Counted from the stretch's first letter, positions 24,384 through 38,900 are shown. The stretch is 64,000 nt of DNA from Sthenelais limicola (GCA_942159475.1 OW804102.1:21084684-21148683), one strand, 5' to 3'. Numbers and translations: made by a program. The notes: a model not told the origin generated them from the letters alone.

Positions 24384-26497
24384 ACAAATAAAAGTTTTAA
24401 AAAAAAGATATATATATGGTCGATTCCAGTGAAATCGGGGCCAAAACCTATTTCATTTCATTTTTTGCTGTAAATGGAAAATTTTTGATGATACAGCTTT
24501 CATATTTTCTAGGGATAAACATGCTATAGACCCGTTCACCCCTACTATAATTTTTATTTTTTTGAATGTGGGGTATCTCTGCAGTGGCCTAAATTTACCA
24601 GCGATAGATTACGAATGCACACCCTAAATATTGCATTATTGTACAGATATTTATTATCTGAGAATATTTTAAGACAATATAATGTGCTCAACATGTACTG
24701 GAATGGCTTGTCAAGGCATAGGAACAAATATATCTTTATAATCATGAAATATGAAGTCACCAGGCTCAGTTGTTCCTGACTATGTCCCCCAAATTTTACT
24801 CTAAGCGATAGATTACGTATGACACGTTTTTCCTACATATTTTTATTTACTTTGAAGATTAATGAAAGATATTTTTCAAATATATTACTAATTGTGTTTT
24901 GTAAATAATCCTCAATTTTCTTGGTTCTGTGACAATTTTTACAGCTCCTGGAGTCATTACAGATGCATAAATCATATTTGTATTGAATTCCAGTGTATCA
25001 TTACAAATACCAACCTTTGATGTTTAAATAATCAAGTATAAGCAAACATCTTTGGTATATATGATCATTGTCCATGTCTTAACTAGTAACAGTCACCAAA
25101 AATCCCAGTTACATTGTCTTTTCTTGTGTCCATGTGATTAAAATGTCATTCGTAATCTATCGCGATAGATTACGAATGCAGATGATGATATGTTAAACAT
25201 GATATTTCTGAAAGAAAAATCATCTAGAATTAATTTTGATTGCTTAGAATATCTGGAAAGGGATGAAGTCAGAGAACTTACTCGAATTCTTTCATTAAAA
25301 AGCAATATTTCTCATAGAATACCATAAATAAATAATTACAGATAGATTACGAATGACATAATTGATTACAAAAAGACACTGGAAAAATGATATTTCTGGA
25401 AGCAGGATTAATTATCGACTAATGTATATTACTTTAAATATATTGGAATGAAAAAGGTTAGAGGAATGACCTAAAATTTGTCTTTAGATAGGGTTTTTCT
25501 TTTGAGAAACGATAGATTACGTATGACACGATAGATTACGAATGCAGATAAATTACGAATGACACTGGGAAAAGGGTATTTTTGATGGCAGAAACCTTCC
25601 TTAAATGTTTTTTTTTGTTTCAGATGTATGGTAAGGATTAAAGTCAATGAAATGACAGGAGTCTTTTCATAAAAATGCAATATTTTTCACAGATCGTGGC
25701 AAATTAATCAGAAATTGCATCAAGTGAAAATTGTAAAAATAGCAGAAAAAAAATAAATCCTGCTGTTTTGTTGAAAATATGATGATTATTCAACAGAGGT
25801 CAGCTTGTGATTATGAAATAAAAATAAATAAATGATAACAATAGCAGTTTTATGACCTTAGCTATTATATGATATTAGGAAATAAGCCCAATATGACCAA
25901 AAATGGCTATAGCGATAGATTACGTATGCTTTTTCAATTATGCATATATACATTACTATATGTACTAGGTACAAATCGTTTTCAGCTATCTGTAGACCCA
26001 ATCGTGAACTTTTATGATAGATTTAAAGGTTTACTCTTCATGACATATGGGGTATAATGACAAAATACGAAGAAGGTTACTAAGGTAAACTCAAGGAATA
26101 GTAGGTTGCAACGATCTTTAAATACTCACACAATATAATAAAATTTAAAAAAATGTTTGTTTTTCATCATTATGAGCAACATTAAGCACTTCTAAATGGT
26201 CTTGAGTAATTAAAAATCGGACATTTTCAAATTAATATGTTGAAATATCCTATATTCAATCTTAAGGGGTGTCATTCGTAATCTATCGCTATATTTCAAT
26301 GGAAACACTTGTATTACCTCTAGTTTCAAGAATTTTAAGACTTAAGAGCTAATATTTTGGGTTTTTCATCCTTCAACCATCGTCATTTAATGACAGAAAA
26401 ATGATAACGATTGGATAACATGATGAAAATTCGATATTGGCCCCCATTTCACTGGAATCGACCATATATATATCTTTTTTTTAAAACTTTTATTTGT
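24384..26497. mobile_element. 2.1-kb inverted-repeat element with iterated GATAGATTACGAATG
   Basis: The terminal inverted repeats are 59 bp (24384-24442 and 26439-26497) and match at 58 of 59 positions; the outer end reads TACAAATAAAAGTTTT. TA is present at both outer borders, as for Tc1/mariner-like insertions, but no transposase is encoded. The interior carries the word GATAGATTACG(A/T)ATG ten times with small changes: 24603, 24807, 25147 (reverse), 25164, 25341, 25511, 25530, 25547, 25913 and 26272 (reverse). The copies at 25147 and 25164 meet head to head. Most likely a non-autonomous DNA transposon whose repeated word is a protein-binding site. Confidence 0.75.
25147..25178. repeat. Perfect 32-bp palindrome
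   Basis: CATTCGTAATCTATCG followed with no spacer by CGATAGATTACGAATG. It is made from two inverted copies of the element's iterated word. Confidence 0.95.
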
Positions 26498-27514
26498 ACT
26501 GGGTGTGCAAAATCCCAGACTAGGGTTTTTCACATGCCCCAGGTGTACAGACATTAAAAGACAATTTACAAGTTGGATAGTATGAACACGCTTGGCTTGT
26601 CGTTGTATCTTTGTTTATTTCACAACATGCTTTCATAAGAATGGAACATTTTTTTGGACAAAATTTTATTCAGGATTAATCAGACAGTTACACTCTCAGT
26701 GTTAATTATATTTGTGTGTTTCGTTGTGCCCTGACCTAGTTAACAATTATTTCAGAGCAGCAAGAGATTCTATCTAACAAATTGATCCAAGTATCTAATA
26801 ATTAGAAAAAATAAAAAATAAACATGTGAAATGGGATTAGCCATTTCTGCCTGCTTAACATTAAATAAAAACATGTAATTATAGATTTAAACGGAATGCC
26901 TTACCGACATATAGACCTATCTATTTAATAAATGCATGACTTCTAGATGATAAATCATATAACGCCCAAGCTGAGATGAAATCGCCCCCATGATAGGAGC
27001 TCCTCTGTTTCCATTTAAGTTGACCCACAAATGGTTGTCCTGTAGGGATAAGTCGATGGGAATTGATAATTGCAGATGTCCTGGCATCCACCAGAAGAAA
27101 TGTTGATCTCCTAATTTATGATATTCACAATCTGCAAATACATCATTCATACATATATACCCAGGTTGAATGAGAGGTGCAATAAATAGGGTGAATGAAA
27201 CGAGGTGCTGGCAATTGATATATATTGGACGAGGTTGCGCAGTAATCCAGTTTGATAAATATTCAATTACTAGTACCGAGTTTCATTCACTATTTATCAT
27301 ATGCCCCTAGTGGTTTTAGTATCTAAAATCTAATTCCATTTTTTTATTGCCCCTCCTTTATCGCATTTTTTAATATTTATTTGTATTACATATATGCTAC
27401 AGAAGGTAAAATAAAATATTTCATTATGTACAATTAAAGTTCGAAGTTTTTTCTATTGGGAACAAATTTCTTTCAGCCAATTCATACATAATTTGTACAC
27501 TATACCCATAGTAT
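26498..27514. other. Non-coding; weak coding-like fragment on minus strand
   Basis: On the minus strand, 27150-26917 is open for 77 codons. After an acceptor-like TGTATTTGCAG it reads HKLGDQHFFWWMPGHLQ and LWVNLNGNRGAP, a more protein-like composition than its surroundings. No clear donor and no recognised family; it may be a relic exon. Confidence 0.25.
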
Positions 27515-27817
27515 ATATGGGTCAGAGCTTAAGAAAATGTCAAATTGCTATCCACCAATCCTCTCAGATAACCAACATTTATATAGACAAACAGGATGGC
27601 ACCCCCACACTTTTAGAGTCTGCTAAAACAAAGGTACCCCCCCCCCGCCTTCAAAGACAAAGTAAAAAAAGGATGGCTCCCTTCAAAGTCTGCACACAAT
27701 AAATGCCCCCTCAAAATTCTGCCCCCCCCCCTCCAGTGGTTAAAAACGAAGTCCCTTAGCAGAATTTACTGAATGTGAAGAACTGCTGATCGCACATTTT
27801 CTGACAATCTAACCTAG
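27515..27817 (+). mobile_element. MITE family 1 copy, diverged, with C-rich insert
   Basis: The ends TATATGGGTCAG and CACATTTTCTGACAATCTAA, and the inner CACCAATCCTCTCAGATAAC, match the family. The middle is replaced by sequence with C runs near 27640 and 27721. Confidence 0.75.
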
Positions 27818-28790
27818 GCCTACCTTCATTATGTTGCGAGTTATAAATAAATGGGGCTAATGTGTACTTACATGCCATCGTACCAGGTCCTAGGGTAGTA
27901 GTATATGACTTTATTCTTCCTGTACAATATGCAATCAGTTTTAGTGTTTTGCAACTAGTGGCATATCGTAAGATTATGTTTATAAATAACATTATAGGTG
28001 CCTTAGATTCGTCTACCTCTAAAATATATATCATACCTGCGACTTACCTTATTATGTTAATGATACTATCACACTTGTTATCACACTGTTTACATAATAT
28101 TGAACAATTAATATTACACTTGCTATGAGGCTTACGAAGTGAAAATGAACAGACATCATTAATTGGATTATATTACAAGTTAAAGCCATTATTCATAGAC
28201 AAAACCTGTTCTGTAACGGCAAGAATAACCTCGTAGAATGGTTGTATGAACTCAGGTACAGGTTAGAGGTTCATATTTGTGGATTGGAACTCTCGCATAG
28301 AGGAAAGAAAGCCTCTCCCCCATGGAGACAGGTTAGAAAAGATATTTACGAGAAACTTAACACTGTTAACAACTAAGGAAGTTAACTATAGAGATCGATC
28401 CCACATGGTAACATAATATGTGACCTAGCTGTAAATTCAAGTTTATAAACTCCCTGGTATCTCTCACTGGTATGTTTTAGTCAAGTGTTTCTATTAATCT
28501 GTCGTACACAAATGAAGAATTTTGGTATCATACTCCTGTAAAAATGCATGCTACGTGACCTTTCTCACAACTTCAACGATGTCTTAAAATTGTAGAAGCC
28601 TCGACGGCAGGGAATTGAATAAAGGATTTAAAGATAGATTAGAAAAATATTACATTTGCGTTACAATGTGATTCTATGCACACAGACAGAAGCATGGTTC
28701 TAGGAGAACGTGGAAGACGGCCAATGGCAATCACTAGGAAGTGTAAATTATAAGGAAAACAGCGATGCATCACACTCATTTATGATTTCA
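27818..28790. other. No feature seen
   Basis: AT-rich sequence without convincing exons, RNA genes or repeat ends. Confidence 0.4.
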
Positions 28791-28796
28791 TTTATT
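28791..28796 (-). terminator. Possible polyadenylation signal for the minus-strand gene
   Basis: AATAAA on the minus strand, about 710 bp beyond the stop codon. It is the first canonical hexamer I noticed in that direction; the real cleavage site could differ. Confidence 0.3.
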
Positions 28797-29506
28797 TCCA
28801 TTTAGTTTACAAGCAACAAAAAAGGTAAGGCACAAAAGGAAACATGACTACAAACTGACTACAAACTACAAAAGCTTTAACTAGAAATATATATCAGTGC
28901 TATATACTACCACAGACAAACGTAGGTTTTTATGGGGAATATTGCAATATACAACACGAAATATCCACTCATACATACTTGAAATAATTGCTGGAATAAA
29001 AGTATGTATCATTTATGATTAAAACTTAGTTTTAACATTGTCTGAAAAGAAATATATGGCGGAATAAACAGTACATGCAATCCATTTTAATTGAGCCAGT
29101 GTTTTAATATCAAATGCTATTTTTAAGACGTACGACGTTTTTGTCTTGAACGCTTTGTACATAGATGTACAGTATTGCAGTAACGCTTGGTCACACTTGC
29201 GAGGTGTCCACTTTGAGAAGTGGTCTATAGCTAACAGTCCAGAATATGTCTGGAGAGGCATGCTCTGTATCAAATATATATAATTAAGTCGTGGAAGGAA
29301 ATACCGGTAGTTAGAAATAAACAAGACATATGAAAATCCAGGTTTTTACCCTGGTTTAATATGTGTACCGACGCAAGTCTCGTATAATTTAATATAATTG
29401 TTGAGTCTATGGCCTGCTACTACCCATTTATATGATCCATATGTCCAAGATGTAGCATATTGGGCTTGACATACACCTTATATACCCAGCTTCAACAGAA
29501 TCAAAA

Positions 29507-29904
29507 TCAGAATCGCGAACTTGGCATTTTACTTATAGACTCTTCTGAGTAATACAAATTGAACGAATTTTCCGAATCACTTCGGCGATGTTCGGTCATG
29601 CCCAACACCGCCACCTCGTTTAAAGACTCTCTCCTATGCAGGGCACACACATCCTGATAGGGATTAGTGACCGTATAAGGGGTGGCTATTCTAGTGTAAG
29701 GAGTGGGGAGGTGCAAGTAGGAAGTGGGGGTGCTGTAGTTTGAGTCTGTGTACCTTGGCCTTTCTTTCCTGCGTTTCTCCAGGTCGTTACATATGATAAT
29801 GAGGATGAGGATGATGACGAGGAAGAGGATGGTGAGGATGATGTTCCACGTGATCAGTCCAACCATCATTTCTTCCGTCAGGAGGCGTGATGTAGTTTGT
29901 TGCA
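29507..29904 (-). CDS. Membrane protein, exon 8 (membrane segment and tail)
   Basis: Acceptor CCTCATCCAG, then two bases completing a valine codon. It encodes the stalk end, the hydrophobic run ILTILFLVIILILIIIC, a basic stop-transfer stretch and a tail with TPTSYLHLPTPYTRIATPYT, ending SSRF and stop. Confidence 0.8.
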
Positions 29905-32900
29905 CTGGATGAGGGAACCAACATTTAAATCAGCGGTAAAGAAATTGTCATAAATCAATTGTACTTTTTACAGATATAAAGAAGTGCAGTATATTACTTT
30001 CATTGTAGATGATATACATGTATTGGAAAATTGCCAATATGTATAACAAAATTTGCCCCGAGGTTATGGCTCCTTTTAAAAGACGTCCACTGAACAAAAC
30101 AGTCGTGAACTAGTACTCTTTCAAAGTACTGTGTGCAAAACAAGGCAAATAGAACGATGTGTTTATGCCTGGAAATTCTTGACTATATTTTACCTGGTTC
30201 TATGCGGACTAGTGGAGTGGTGGCCTATGATTAAAGAGAAAGAAAATAGGTTAAAACTTCTAAACTTCTAAAATAGGTTAAGCTACTCAGCCTCTACTAT
30301 AGCAGTGGCATTTTTACTTTTAATTGTACTGTACTGTTTTGAATGTAATGTGCTAGATAAATATATTACTGCAATTAGAAATAGAAGGTTGTTGTATAAT
30401 ATTACGTATCATGTCTTATGCAATTATTGCGTAACACTGATTAACCACATCTTTATTAATATTAGAAATTATCATTTAATAGCAATAATTATTACTTTTG
30501 TAATTTTGCAATGATTCAATCTGTGATGTTTGACACAAAGGTGATGGTAGTGTAAGTGTTGTCCTAGGTGGAGAAGTATGTGTGTGTGTGTGGGGGGGGG
30601 GGGGGGGGTAGGAACACCAATTATCTTAAATTACCATACCTTTGTTGGAGGAGGCAGCCCTAACTCATATGGACAACCTGAAAACAACAAGTTATGAAAA
30701 TTATTGTATTTTATATAAAGCAGATTCATAATCATTTTTTGTTTTGACACTGCTCTATCACTAACTTCAATTATATTAATTGTGATAGTGGATATGTGTA
30801 ATGCCATAGGTTATGCCTACTTTCAATATACTTCTTACACCTGTTCGGTGCTTATGCTATACGTTAGGCTACAAATGGACGCGCACTTTGCGATCGCATT
30901 TTCTATTAGCATTCCCCCTATAATGCCAACTGCCATGTTACGTGACACTGAGTAACCATAATATTCCAAATTATTTTAATTATATATTGTATTAATTAAT
31001 TCCGATACCTTATTATTATATTACCTTATAAAAGGATGCAATAGATTTATCCAGTCTCAATGACAATGTGGGTTGGGCACTTCTGTTTTAATTTAAGGAA
31101 TATATATGCCCGGGTTAGTTCTGCGAGTTCTACTATTAGTAGGGTAAGGACCTGTTTTTTTATACATGTTCTACCTGTGTTTCTGTTACATTTTGACAGG
31201 AAGTAATGCTGTGTCATATTTGGTTAGACATTAGACATGCTCTATACCCTTTTAGTTATAGGCTACCATACTCAATTTATTATGAAGTGAAGCCATACTG
31301 ACTATAGCCATCCAATTAGGCCTATAGATAGATGTGCATGGTTAAGAAATAAAGGCGTTTTTCAGAAAAAAGGGGTTTATTTTAGAAATGTCAGCGTTTT
31401 TCAGAAAAAAGGGGTGTTTTTAGGGCTGAAAAGTCAGCGTTTCCATGGAAAAAAGGGTTCTTTTTCAGCTCAAAATCCGGGGAAAAGGTTATGTTTTCTG
31501 ACACCTTACATTTGGTAAGTGCTGCCCCTCTACCATACTATAACCTGTGCATGACAACACCATGCACCGCTGACATTTGACAACTTACTTTCTTGCCAAC
31601 CTCCCTAGCTCCCTGCATCAACACTATCATAGTATTGTTATAACTCATTGTGTCATAATATATTAGTCTACCTAAAATTTTAATTATTAATGGCCATATG
31701 CCTATACCTTCACCGTAGCTCCTACCTCCATGGAGGCTACCTCTATAATGAGTAATCCCTCATCCCCATTGGTCTGGCCATGCCCCCCAATGAGGGTGGG
31801 AGGCTGACCTGATGGTAAGCCTCCCCTAGGATATAAGGGGCTCTCTGACCCCTTACTCGTCAGTTGCCTGCCTGATTAACACCAAGGTTATACCATCACT
31901 CTGTATATCTGTACCGGGAATAAATACATCTTTAAAATTCAATACTTCATAACTTTTGTGTTACACTAGTTGTAACAGTATAATCAATCGCCTCTCCATC
32001 CTTTGTCCATCCCCTCGCCCATTGAATTCAAACTTTTTAACCTTTCCACTGTACATGCCCCCTACGATAATAGTTTATAATAGACAAACTACTGGACAAT
32101 AACCTGGGCTCGGACCCGCACGATTAGCCCTCACCTTAAGGACTCTAAAGAAGAAGGCCTTAAAGAGCATCAATTCTGTGCCCAAAAGGCAAAATGATCA
32201 GAACAGGATGAAATCTTTGGAGATGTGGACTCTGTCTAGCAGAGATGGCACAGGTAAAATGGAAGAGCGTTTTTTTGGCGCGCATTTACAAACATCGCTT
32301 CAGCCTTAGAGGGTGCATGAATGTATGTATGTAATAACTTTATTCTCTGGCTGTGCACTGACTATATAACTCAATATATGTTGAATCCACATGTACTCAA
32401 AGTATGGTATCTCCTGATATATTTCTTGGTAATACAATTTTTCTGGAGTGATTATTTCTCCACATAAATACTTTCTGTAACCAAACACCGAATAACCTTT
32501 GTAAATCAAGATCTGCAAATAAAGAATCTATGAATTAAATTGAATTCCCAGTCATACAGTTACAGAGTAATAATGCAATTTCCAGAAAAAAGGACAAAGA
32601 ATGACAATAATCAATTCAAAACTATCTGTGCTAACACAGGTTTTCCTAGTCTCCCTGTACATTTTGAGGGATATTTGGTGGTTTGTTAAGTTTTAGTTTT
32701 CTTTTGTTCTGATACCAGACTCATAACCATGAGATCGAGAAATATTATTATTTAACACAACATACATTTACTGAGAACAGAATTCGTAACAACCCTCTCT
32801 TATAGGAGATGAGAAATACAATATACGGCGATCCCATATATATACTCAACATTTAAATTAATTCAAGAAGACATGTCCACTAGTAACAGAAATATGAAAA

Positions 32901-35900
32901 AATATAATAATGATTCATTTCTCTCTTATCATTATTATATTTTTCAATAATACTTTATATTTCTACCTACACATGGATTTACATACCGTCCTATAGTTTC
33001 TTTTAAATGAAAGAACTGTATTATACAAATATATATATAAATGCTTCACATCTAGGCCCTGTTGTATAAACTATGTTAATAATCGACAGAAAAATCATCT
33101 AACAGCAGAAACTTTGAACTATAATAATAGCAGATATATATGGCTAGAAGAATTATATTTTTGCGGTCAATAACTCTTAAGGAATTCCAGAGGGAACACC
33201 TGAAAGGAAGTTTATCTAGTGAACCACAGAATTCCTTCTCCCTGTTAAGTCCATATCTGTCTGTGTGTCATCATCTACTCTAAAGATGTATCAAAAACTA
33301 TCTCCCTGTAATTCTCCAAAATCCATCACTAGTCTCTGTTTCTGTTCCTCTGTCTCTCTTCTGAATCCACCTTTCCTTTCTCCTCTTTCTATCTCCATGT
33401 CTCCCAATAACCCACCCTTCTTCTCCACCTCTGAAAGCCCATGTGGTGAGGCACTTGAGTTGTGGTGGAGTCTGGTGGAAAATGCAGGAATTAACAGAGC
33501 TCTAGTTCTTCCATGAATCATTGGGTGTCAGGTCTGAGCCATTGGCTAGTATACTCTGCCTCCTATATTCCCTGCATATTCAAGAAAGGGTTGACAATTA
33601 AGAGTCTGAAGCTTATCTTTCCTTTGTCTCCTCTCCCTCCCAATCAAAAGTTCACTTTTGTCAGTCTGTCAGAGCCTTCTAGAGGGTCATTATCTTAAAA
33701 TGTATGTCTAGTTTCATTTCATTTCAATGCTATTTGAGCATGCCACTGTCCTCATACACTGTACCCCTTATCTCCTCTCCCATCCTCTATGAACAACTAC
33801 ATCTGTCTTTCTGTCAATATGTGTCTATCTGCTATATCTCATATTTATCTATATTTCTCTCCCTCTCTATCAGCACTCCTCCCTCCCCTATAGAGCGACT
33901 GCCCTTTTGTCATCCCCCTGGATCTATTTTAACCTTCCTACCTCAGTCTGTCTTCATAGACCCCTCTAATCACTCTTGTTCAGCACAATTTTCCATGCAC
34001 ACAATCTCTTCTTCCTTTCCCCTTCCCTAGCCCTTTCTATCCTCCCTCCCCTTAGTAACTTTTCCTATCCCATCAACCTCCTCCTTCCTAACCCCTGGCT
34101 GAATTCCTCAATCCCTTGTCCTCTCTGTTTAGTTCCTTCCCCTTTAAAGGTCCTTGACATGGAAAATCCTGATAGACATGGAAGAGGAAGTTTATCTAGT
34201 GAACCACAGAATTCCTTCTCCCTGTTAAGTCCATATCTGTCTGTGTGTCATCATCTACTCTAAAGATGTATCAAAAACTATCTCCCTGTAATTCTCCAAA
34301 ATCCATCCCTAGTCTCTGTTTCTGTTCCTCTGTCTCTCTTCTGAATCCACCTTTCCTTTCTCCTCTTTCTATCTCCATGTCTCCCAATAACCAACCCTTC
34401 TTCTCCACCTCTGAAAGCCCATGTGGTGAGGCACTTGAGTTGTGGTGGAGTCTGGTGGGAAATGCAGGAATTAACAGAGCTCTAGTTCTTCCATGAATCA
34501 TTGGGTGTCAGGTCTGAGCCATTGGCTATATACTCTGCCTCCTATATTCCCTGCATATTCAAGAAAGGGTTGACAATTAAGAGTCTGAAGCTTATCTTTC
34601 CTTTGTCTCCTCTCCCTCCCAATCAATAGTTCACTTTTGTCAGTCTGTCAGAGCCTTCTAGAGGGTCATTATCTTAAAATGTATGTCTAGTTTCATTTCA
34701 TTTCAATGCTATTTGAGCATGCCACTGTCCTCATACACTGTACCCCTTATCTCCTCTCCCATCCTCTATGAACAACTACATCTGTCTTTCTGTCAATATG
34801 TGTCTATCTGCTATATCTCATATTTATCTATATTTCTCTCCCTCTCTATCAGCACTCCTCCCTCCCCTATAGAGCGACTGCCCTTTTGTCATCCCCCTGG
34901 ATCTATTTTAACCTTCCTACCTCAGTCTGTCTTCATAGACCCCTCTAATCACTCTTGTTCAGCACAATTTTCCATGCACACAATCTCTTCTTCCTTTCCC
35001 CTTCCCTAGCCCTTTCTATCCTCCCTCCCCTTAGTAGCTTTTCCTATCCCATCAACCTCCTCCTTCCTAACCCCTGGCTGAATTCCTCAATCCCTTGTCC
35101 TCTCTGTTTAGTTCCTTCCCCTTTAAAGGTCCTTGACATGGAAAATCCCGATAGACATGGAAGAGGAAGTTTATCTAGTGAACCACAGAATTCCTTCTCC
35201 CTGTTAAGTCCATATCTGTCTGTGTGTCATCATCTACTCTAAAGATGTATCAAAAACTATCTCCCTGTAATTCTCCAAAATCCATCACTAGTCTCTGTTT
35301 CTGTTCCTCTGTCTCTCTTCTGAATCCACCTTTCCTTTCTCCTCTTTCTATCTCCATGTCTCCCAATAACCAACCCTTCTTCTCCACCTCTGAAAGCCCA
35401 TGTGGTGAGGCACTTGAATTGTGGTGGAGTCTGGTGGGAAATGCAGGAATTAACAGAGCTCTAGTTCTTCCATGAATCATTGGGTGTCAGGTCTGAGCCA
35501 TTGGCTAGTATACTCTGCCTCCTATATTCCCTGCATATTCAAGAAAGGGTTGACAATTAAGAGTCTGAAGCTTATCTTTCCTTTGTCTCCTCTCCCTCCC
35601 AATCAAAAGTTCACTTTTGTCAGTCTGTCAGAGCCTTCTAGAGGGTCATTATCTTAAAATGTATGTCTAGTTTCATTTCATTTCAATGCTATTTGAGCAT
35701 GCCACTGTCCTCATACACTGTACCCCTTATCTCCTCTCCCATCCTCTATGAACAACTACATCTGTCTTTCTGTCAATATGTGTCTATCTGCTATATCTCA
35801 TATTTATCTATATTTCTCTCCCTCTCTATCAGCACTCCTCCCTCCCCTATAGAGCGACTGCCCTTTTGTCATCCCCCTGGATCTATTTTAACCTTCCTAC

Positions 35901-38900
35901 CTCAGTCTGTCTTCATAGACCCCTCTAATCACTCTTGTTCAGCACAATTTTCCATGCACACAATCTCTTCTTCCTTTCCCCTTCCCTAGCCCTTTCTATC
36001 CTCCCTCCCCTTAGTAACTTTTCCTATCCCATCAACCTCCTCCTTCCTAACCCCTGGCTGAATTCCTCAATCCCTTGTCCTCTCTGTTTAGTTCCTTCCC
36101 CTTTAAAGGTCCTTGACATGGAAAATCCTGATAGACATGGAAGAGGAAGTTTATCTAGTGAACCACAGAATTCCTTCTCCCTGTTAAGTCCATATCTGTC
36201 TGTGTGTCATCATCTACTCTAAAGATGTATCAAAAACTATCTCCCTGTAATTCTCCAAAATCCATCACTAGTCTCTGTTTCTGTTCCTCTGTCTCTCTTC
36301 TGAATCCACCTTTCCTTTCTCCTCTTTCTATCTCCATGTCTCCCAATAACCAACCCTTCTTCTCCACCTCTGAAAGCCCATGTGGTGAGGCACTTGAATT
36401 GTGGTGGAGTCTGGTGGGAAATGCAGGAATTAACAGAGCTCTAGTTCTTCCATGAATCATTGGGTGTCAGGTCTGAGCCATTGGCTAGTATACTCTGCCT
36501 CCTATATTCCCTGCATATTCAAGAAAGGGTTGACAATTAAGAGTCTGAAGCTTATCTTTCCTTTGTCTCCTCTCCCTCCCAATCAAAAGTTCACTTTTGT
36601 CAGTCTGTCAGAGCCTTCTAGAGGGTCATTATCTTAAAATGTATGTCTAGTTTCATTTCATTTCAATGCTATTTGAGCATGCCACTGTCCTCATACACTG
36701 TACCCCTTATCTCCTCTCCCATCCTCTATGAACAACTACATCTGTCTTTCTGTCAATATGTGTCTATCTGCTATATCTCATATTTATCTATATTTCTCTC
36801 CCTCTCTATCAGCACTCCTCCCTCCCCTATAGAGCGACTGCCCTTTTGTCATCCCCCTGGATCTATTTTAACCTTCCTACCTCAGTCTGTCTTCATAGAC
36901 CCCTCTAATCACTCTTGTTCAGCACAATTTTCCATGCACACAATCTCTTCTTCCTTTCCCCTTCCCTAGCCCTTTCTATCCTCCCTCCCCTTAGTAACTT
37001 TTCCTATCCCATCAACCTCCTCCTTCCTAACCCCTGGCTGAATTCCTCAATCCCTTGTCCTCTCTGTTTAGTTCCTTCCCCTTTAAAGGTCCTTGACATG
37101 GAAAATCCTGATAGACATGGAAGAGGAAGTTTATCTAGTGAACCACAGAATTCCTTCTCCCTGTTAAGTCCATATCTGTCTGTGTGTCATCATCTACTCT
37201 AAAGATGTATCAAAAACTATCTCCCTGTAATTCTCCAAAATCCATCACTAGTCTCTGTTTCTGTTCCTCTGTCTCTCTTCTGAATCCACCTTTCCTTTCT
37301 CCTCTTTCTATCTCCATGTCTCCCAATAACCCACCCTTCTTCTCCACCTCTGAAAGCCCATGTGGTGAGGCACTTGAGTTGTGGTGGAGTCTGGTGGAAA
37401 ATGCAGGAATTAACAGAGCTCTAGTTCTTCCATGAATCATTGGGTGTCAGGTCTGAGCCATTGGCTAGTATACTCTGCCTCCTATATTCCCTGCATATTC
37501 AAGAAAGGGTTGACAATTAAGAGTCTGAAGCTTATCTTTCCTTTGTCTCCTCTCCCTCCCAATCAAAAGTTCACTTTTGTCAGTCTGTCAGAGCCTTCTA
37601 GAGGGTCATTATCTTAAAATGTATGTCTAGTTTCATTTCATTTCAATGCTATTTGAGCATGCCACTGTCCTCATACACTGTACCCCTTATCTCCTCTCCC
37701 ATCCTCTATGAACAACTACATCTGTCTTTCTGTCAATATGTGTCTATCTGCTATATCTCATATTTATCTATATTTCTCTCCCTCTCTATCAGCACTCCTC
37801 CCTCCCCTATAGAGCGACTGCCCTTTTGTCATCCCCCTGGATCTATTTTAACCTTCCTACCTCAGTCTGTCTTCATAGACCCCTCTAATCACTCTTGTTC
37901 AGCACAATTTTCCATGCACACAATCTCTTCTTCCTTTCCCCTTCCCTAGCCCTTTCTATCCTCCCTCCCCTTAGTAACTTTTCCTATCCCATCAACCTCC
38001 TCCTTCCTAACCCCTGGCTGAATTCCTCAATCCCTTGTCCTCTCTGTTTAGTTCCTTCCCCTTTAAAGGTCCTTGACATGGAAAATCCCGATAGACATGG
38101 AAGAGGAAGTTTATCTAGTGAACCACAGAATTCCTTCTCCCTGTTAAGTCCATATCTGTCTGTGTGTCATCATCTACTCTAAAGATGTATCAAAAACTAT
38201 CTCCCTGTAATTCTCCAAAATCCATCCCTAGTCTCTGTTTCTGTTCCTCTGTCTCTCTTCTGAATCCACCTTTCCTTTCTCCTCTTTCTATCTCCATGTC
38301 TCCCAATAACCAACCCTTCTTCTCCACCTCTGAAAGCCCATGTGGTGAGGCACTTGAGTTGTGGTGGAGTCTGGTGGGAAATGCAGGAATTAACAGAGCT
38401 CTAGTTCTTCCATGAATCATTGGGTGTCAGGTCTGAGCCATTGGCTATATACTCTGCCTCCTATATTCCCTGCATATTCAAGAAAGGGTTGACAATTAAG
38501 AGTCTGAAGCTTATCTTTCCTTTGTCTCCTCTCCCTCCCAATCAATAGTTCACTTTTGTCAGTCTGTCAGAGCCTTCTAGAGGGTCATTATCTTAAAATG
38601 TATGTCTAGTTTCATTTCATTTCAATGCTATTTGAGCATGCCACTGTCCTCATACACTGTACCCCTTATCTCCTCTCCCATCCTCTATGAACAACTACAT
38701 CTGTCTTTCTGTCAATATGTGTCTATCTGCTATATCTCATATTTATCTATATTTCTCTCCCTCTCTATCAGCACTCCTCCCTCCCCTATAGAGCGACTGC
38801 CCTTTTGTCATCCCCCTGGATCTATTTTAACCTTCCTACCTCAGTCTGTCTTCATAGACCCCTCTAATCACTCTTGTTCAGCACAATTTTCCATGCACAC

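Noticed and set aside
29019..29324. 101-codon minus-strand open frame
   Set aside because: Lies in the probable 3' untranslated region of the membrane-protein gene, has no acceptor joining it to the exons and no recognisable motif.
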